A stretch of DNA of 6,580 nucleotides from Euryarchaeota archaeon UBA59 (GTDB lineage: Archaea > Thermoplasmatota > Poseidoniia > Poseidoniales > Thalassarchaeaceae): contig DAVI01000113.1 in the NCBI GenBank assembly GCA_002505495.1, positions 345-6,924 of the forward strand. Reading direction: 5' to 3'. Shown piece after piece: positions 6,145 to 6,580 of the stretch. The notes below the pieces were generated by a model. The model saw only the letters and a list, made by a program, of their open reading frames with translations, did no database searches and was not told where the DNA came from. The translations under genes were made by a program, and so were the position numbers. How positions within the stretch are numbered: the stretch's first letter is position 1; each line of letters begins with the position of its first letter.

Positions 6145-6158
6145 CACATAGTGATGAG
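6140..6158. repeat. 19-bp inverted repeat over the surface-protein start codon
   Basis: Two perfect 8-bp arms, CTCATCAC and GTGATGAG, are separated by ATA. The minus-strand start codon (6144-6142) lies within one arm. It could be an operator for a dimeric regulator or an mRNA hairpin hiding the start. Confidence 0.55.
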
Positions 6159-6161
6159 CGG

Positions 6162-6175
6162 GATTTGCTTTTGAA
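6162..6175 (-). promoter_or_regulatory. Putative TATA-like promoter of the surface-protein gene
   Basis: The minus strand reads TTCAAAAGCAAATC, 18-31 nt before the ATG at 6144. This fits a transcript starting at or very near the start codon. No ribosome-binding site is visible in the gap, which supports leaderless translation and the choice of the 6144 start over 6234. Confidence 0.35.
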
Positions 6176-6205
6176 CGCTGCGAATCAGGTTTCGTGGGCA
6201 CATCA

Positions 6206-6217
6206 CCCTTGAAATGG
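6206..6217 (+). promoter_or_regulatory. Putative TATA-like element of the glycosyltransferase gene
   Basis: The short AT-rich element CCTTGAAATGG lies about 21-30 nt before the ATG at 6237, the distance expected for a leaderless archaeal gene. No convincing ribosome-binding site precedes that ATG. The match is weak. Confidence 0.25.
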
Positions 6218-6236
6218 GGCGTCCGGTCGGACAACC

Positions 6237-6580
6237 ATGGCAGACCAGCCGCGGGTGGCCGTGCTCATCCCGAGTCTGCGCAACGCCTACGAGTTGGCAA
6301 TCGCCCTTTCCGGACTGCAGAACCAGACTTGGGAAGGAGACCTCGAAGTGGTAGTGGTCGGCCCCAGTGGAGATCCTGGTGAAGCTGCTGCTAGCGAACA
6401 TGGGGCGCGCTTCATCGACGACGAGGGATCTCGCACAAGAGCTGATGCCTGTAATGTGGCATTGGGACAGATTGACTGTGACATCGTCTGCTTCACCGAT
6501 GATGATGTCTGGGTACCCGAGGATTGGGTGGCCAAACTGGTTCGTTGGTTTGAGCGCCCCGAGGTCGCCGGTGTCGGCGG
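6237..6580 (+). CDS. Family 2 (GT-A) glycosyltransferase, C-terminus cut by window edge
   Basis: The visible 114 residues are the N-terminal nucleotide-sugar-binding half of a GT2 glycosyltransferase, which transfers a sugar from an NDP-sugar to an acceptor. Marks are the first strand VAVLIPSLRNAYELAIALSGLQNQT (7-31), the second strand LEVVVVG (36-42), the segment GSRTRADACNVALGQI (64-79), and the metal-binding DxD in CFTDDDVWVPEDWV (85-98; D88 and D90). No signal peptide is seen, so the catalytic domain should be cytoplasmic; membrane segments could follow beyond the edge. The ATG at 6237 is the first start after an in-frame TGA at 6210. It lies divergent from the sequon-rich surface-protein gene, so a role in protein or surface-glycan glycosylation is plausible, but the acceptor cannot be read from sequence. 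Confidence 0.88.
   Translation, partial: MADQPRVAVLIPSLRNAYELAIALSGLQNQTWEGDLEVVVVGPSGDPGEAAASEHGARFIDDEGSRTRADACNVALGQIDCDIVCFTDDDVWVPEDWVAKLVRWFERPEVAGVG

Overview
The window reads as archaeal DNA, most likely from a planktonic Marine Group II-type euryarchaeon (Ca. Poseidoniales). That placement is an inference. Four adjacent genes have archaeal/eukaryotic-type information-processing products (fibrillarin, Nop5, transcription factor S, PCNA). Next to them is a very acidic, Asp-rich, secreted protein with a blue-copper domain and a C-terminal membrane anchor, an architecture that fits marine euryarchaea. No marker present fixes the species.

Layout, left to right. Positions 1-668 (minus) hold fibrillarin (flpA), cut at its C-terminus by the window edge. 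Positions 681-1682 (minus) hold Nop5, 12 nt upstream of flpA in the same direction; the two form the classic box C/D RNP methylation operon. A 155-nt divergent intergenic region follows. On the plus strand, up to 2197, is transcription factor S (TFS), whose reading frame has no ATG, GTG or TTG upstream of its first zinc ribbon. PCNA (2248-2991, minus) converges on it tail to tail across 50 nt. Upstream of PCNA and co-directional is a gene for a surface protein of about 1023 residues (3073-6144, minus). It has a signal peptide, a plastocyanin-like cupredoxin, a large unrecognised sequon-rich region, a thrombospondin-3-like Asp-rich stalk containing four exact 36-residue repeats, one transmembrane helix and a cytoplasmic tail. 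A 92-nt divergent region carries a 19-bp inverted repeat across the surface gene's start codon. A family 2 glycosyltransferase (6237 to the end, plus) is cut by the right edge.

How the genes relate: Nop5 and FlpA are the scaffold and methyltransferase of the same RNP. TFS rescues stalled RNA polymerase and PCNA is the replication clamp, so the left half is an information-processing cluster. The right half is a cell-surface block in which a probable copper- and calcium-binding, potentially N-glycosylated protein lies divergent from a glycosyltransferase. No RNA genes, insertion sequences, CRISPR arrays or attachment sites were seen.

The points most worth checking are the missing TFS start codon, the unusually short copper-ligand loop (C-x2-H-x-M), and the dyad over the surface-protein start.
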